Assembly: GCA_024036415.1 (NCBI GenBank)
Contig: JAMWET010001025.1
Coordinates: 25,084-89,083, forward strand
Direction: 5' to 3'
DNA from: Prochilodus magdalenae
Taxonomy: Eukaryota > Chordata > Actinopteri > Characiformes > Prochilodontidae
DNA: 64,000 nucleotides
Shown here: positions 61,213-64,000 of the stretch, in pieces
Layout: each line of letters begins with the position of its first letter
Numbering within the stretch: position 1 is the first letter of the stretch
Made by a program: the position numbers and the translations under genes
Notes under the pieces: generated by a model
The model's input: the letters and a program-made list of their open reading frames with translations, nothing else
Databases searched by the model: none
Told to the model about the DNA's origin: nothing

Positions 61213-62124
61213 CACAAACCCCGGTGCGGTCGTTCCAGGCATGATGGCTGCACAGCCCTGCTGAGGTTCACTAGCGCTCATGTCCTTGGCAGGCAGAGGA
61301 GACCAGCGGGTCTGCAGCACCAGCTCGTGCCCGTCCTGCTGGGTGTTCGTCTTTCCCCCCTGCGGTGTGCACAGGGGCTCGGCGACTCAGCGGCTGAATA
61401 CCTCAGGGTTAGCAGAGGCCGGGCCGGTGGAGTTGAGGCCTGGGCCCTGGCGGGCTCGGCGCTGTTCTGGGACAGGATGGTGTGTGGGATTTGTTTCTAG
61501 TCACCGGTGATGTCCGGATCCCGGACGGATGGTTCTGGTGACGTACGTTCCGCCTGGTTCCCCGTCAGACGTCCTGTTTCAGGGCTGCGGTGCAGATGTT
61601 CTTGTCTGTCTCCGGTTCTCGCTGAGGACGCGGTGGAACCGTGTTTGATGTTAATGAGCCCGTGTAGCTGGAACCGTGCCGTGGTGCGCTCTTGCCTGCG
61701 GCGGAGGTCCGGAAAGCCGGAGGACTTTAGAACAGCCGCACGCGGTGAAGGTACGAGTAACTGCCTTCAAACCGTACAGGATTACAGGAGTCCTCCTCCA
61801 TCTAACACCACCCAGGACTCCTCAGGAGGGCGGAGATCCCAGCGCTCGGTACCCTAAGCTCCGTGGATCAGTGGAGTAATGCCCTTTCCGCCGAGCCCTG
61901 GATTCCTCCGCCAGCCTTCTCCCCACCTGGTGTCTTCTCCGGGGCTTACCTGTGGCCAGGGTCATAATCATCCTATCAGTGACTTTCCAAGCCCTCAGTG
62001 CTGCTCTCCGGAATACCACACTCCTCCACAGACCAGCCGCACCCAGAAGGAGGTGTGGGAGTGCGGGTGTGTTGAGAAGGAGGATGAAGGTGACCAGGAT
62101 CAATAACTGGTGATAAGTTAAGAC
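61213..62124. other. Intronic low-copy DNA
   Basis: Overlapping frames on both strands (61280-62136) have no recognised family. Its right end is the flank of Tc1/mariner copy 3. Confidence 0.5.
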
Positions 62125-62455
62125 TGATATGATCAATATTTATTGAGCTACACATACAGAAGTCTGTCTCTCAGTATGGCGTCGGGCCGCCGTGTTCGCT
62201 AACCCAACTCGGTATGGAGCTGTAGAGGTTCCTGATGGAGTCCTGTGATAATCCATCCCATGCAGCTTGAACATCCTCACACAGTTCCTGCAGATGGTGC
62301 GGTAGGGGTGGAGGTGGAGGGACACCAGGTCTTCTGGACGTGTGACTACAGACCGCTCATCTCGGTGCTGACCACGGTGCCTCCACACACGGATTCGTCA
62401 TGTAGCCCTGCGTGGTGCAGCCGTCTGCCGATGGTGCATCACCCCGAGTGAAAGG
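62125..62455 (-). mobile_element. Tc1/mariner transposon remnant, copy 3 (C-terminal end)
   Basis: This copy keeps the transposase C-terminus. On the minus strand EDVQAAWDGLSQD is followed by a segment ending GGPTPY and a stop at 62171-62173, the usual end of Tc1-like transposases, then an AT-rich 3' tail. Upstream (higher coordinates) it joins VWRHRGQHRDERSVVTRP at the same internal deletion point as copy 1, then has a second deletion at about 62397 that removes the FSDESRF core and joins to GRRLHHAG sequence. Non-functional. Confidence 0.86.
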
Positions 62456-62782
62456 TCCACCTTCGTGCCAGAGATCCCCTCGGGTCCCCGTCCCTCCATC
62501 CTCGTCCAGACTCCGACTGTGTCCTGATCAGGGAGGGAGGAACGCTGTGTGAATCCGGGTTCCCTCCCAGTGGTTACAAAACCTCCACCCTGCAGCAGCT
62601 CTGCCTGAGGGAAGGTGCAGCACTGTGTGAAGGGCTTCGAGTGGGGGTTCTACCCCAGAGTGAGTCCAGCTGTAGTGAAGGTTCCTTTTAGGACACTCAG
62701 TTACAGCGTGTTCAGGTGTAGAACCGATACAGATCTTCTCCAGTCACTATCATTAACAGGGCTAGAATTAATACCATTAATA

Positions 62783-62783
<1 letters not shown>
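62456..62783. other. Intronic low-copy DNA
   Basis: Flank between the Tc1/mariner remnant and the (TTA)n block. Nothing was recognised. Confidence 0.5.
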
Positions 62784-62840
<57 letters not shown>

Positions 62841-62850
62841 ACCATTAATA

Positions 62851-62893
<43 letters not shown>

Positions 62894-63149
62894 ACCATTA
62901 ATATTTTATTATTATTATTATTATTAATAATATTATTATTATCATTATTATTATTAATAATAATATTATTATCATTATTATTATTATTATTGATTTCATT
63001 ATTATATATTATTATTATTATTATTATTATTATCATTATATTATTATTGTTATCATTATTATGTTGTTATTGTTATTATTATTAATATTATTATTATTAT
63101 CATTATGTTGTTGTTATTGTTATTGTTATTATTATTATTATTATTATTA
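62784..63149. repeat. (TTA)n microsatellite block
   Basis: Long TTA runs are broken by three copies of TAATACCATTAATATTTT and by TTATCA/TTGTTA interruptions. Poly-Tyr and poly-Ile/Asn open frames are artefacts. Confidence 0.97.
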
Positions 63150-64000
63150 ACATTAACGTGCTGCAGCGCTCGCGGCGTGTCCTGCTCTGAGCTGAGCTGT
63201 CTCAGGTGAGCCATGAGCTGCTCGGCGCGGTCGGGTCTGACAGATGGAGCGCCGCGGTGCTCAGCAGGGTGGAGTTCAGGAGCGGCGCCAGTGGGGCTAA
63301 TGGTGCTAGCTGAAACACAACCAAAGCTCAGCTAAAGGGCATTTGACTGCTGGCGCGGCTCGTAGCGCTGCGCTAACTCATTCGGCCCTTGTGCAGGGAC
63401 GGGCCGCACGGCTCGGGCTGCCGGGACCCGAACGCCGGTAAAAACCCTCTGGCTCACTTTCACCGGGCCCTCTCTTCTCACCGCTAAAGCTCGTTAGCGT
63501 TAGCGGGGGGTGCGTAGCCGCTTGGCCCGCCGTGACTCGGCCGTGTAGACGAAGATGTGCTGGGTTAGGGATTAGAGGCTGAGGGTTAAGCGGAGCGGCC
63601 TGGGAGGTCCTGGATAAGGAGAGAGGATTAGGGAGGTGGGTAGAATTCCAGGTTCTGAATCTGGTCCCTACACACGACTGGGAGGCGTGCTGCTCTTAGC
63701 GCTGGCTCTGGCTTCGGAAGTGGAGCTGGAATGCAGTGTCGAAATCCCAGACTGGAAAAACTGGGCCTGTGGTCCAGGTCCACACCCTGAAGCTGCCGGC
63801 TCCGGAGTGGGAAGGAGCCAGAAGGTCATGGGAGGCTATGGGAGGTTAGCTAACCCGCTACCCCCTTCCAACCCGCTAACGGTAGAGAACAGCCAAACAA
63901 CCTCCTGACCGCACCACGAAGCGCGGTTGTCAGTCACATGGTCTCGGCCTGTTGGGGGTTGTGGCACAGTGCTGGTGTTACTGATCCGGGTCTCCCTCAT
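63150..64000. other. Intronic low-copy DNA at the window end
   Basis: GC-rich with TTAGCG words. A 90-codon plus frame at 63636-63908 has no recognised homology or splice support. Confidence 0.5.

Noticed and set aside
62615..63036. Poly-Tyr and poly-Ile/Asn frames
   Set aside because: They are translations of the (TTA)n microsatellite.

Overview
This window is almost certainly from a teleost fish nuclear genome and lies inside one very large protein-coding gene. The only exon I can support is at 46575-46966 (+). It encodes 130 full codons of glypican-6 (gpc6, a heparan sulfate proteoglycan core protein), and has a textbook 3' splice site upstream and a GTGAGG donor downstream. No other glypican exon is visible. 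The other ~63.6 kb therefore reads as at least 46.5 kb of the upstream intron and at least 17 kb of the downstream intron, which fits the very long introns of vertebrate GPC6 genes.

The non-coding DNA is dominated by tandem repeats. By my estimate about 35 kb (just over half) lies in roughly thirty arrays with unrelated units. In order the main ones are: a 35-bp array (0.3-2.5 kb), a pyrimidine-rich CTCTCT/CACCTCC tract (3.2-6.0 kb), 30-bp (6.6-7.0), 53/62-bp (7.7-11.05), ~33-bp (12.4-13.4), 28-bp (14.8-16.0), 42-bp (17.2-17.6), 19/27-bp (18.8-19.1), 25-bp (19.6-22.4), 52-bp (25.8-30.2), 24-bp (30.8-31.2), 30-bp (34.3-36.0), TA-rich (37.6-38.2), composite ~10-bp (40.7-41.4), 29-bp (41.4-42.2), 26-bp (42.9-43.7), 75-bp (44.5-46.5, ending 47 bp before the exon), 28-bp (47.6-48.6), 23-bp (50.7-52.8), purine-rich (55.0-55.35), a 10-bp array with nine embedded ~100-bp modules (55.4-58.0), 29-bp (58.8-60.3), CACCC-type (60.7-61.2) and (TTA)n (62.8-63.15). 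Several show a second, higher-order level of duplication (854, 567, 433 and 150 bp). Nearly all long open reading frames in the window are by-products of these arrays.

The remaining low-copy islands hold no recognisable gene. They are rich in short GCTAA/TTAGC-type words, and some GC-rich, TAAT-containing stretches could be conserved regulatory DNA. Three minus-strand fragments of one Tc1/mariner transposon family are present (23.4-23.9, 49.25-49.5 and 62.13-62.45 kb); two of them share the same internal deletion junction. No tRNA, rRNA, CRISPR or complete mobile element was found. The most useful points to follow are the extreme variety of minisatellites in one gene, the array set against the splice site, the composite hairpin-bearing satellite, the CU-rich transcript tract, and two array cores that look like unpolished long-read assembly.
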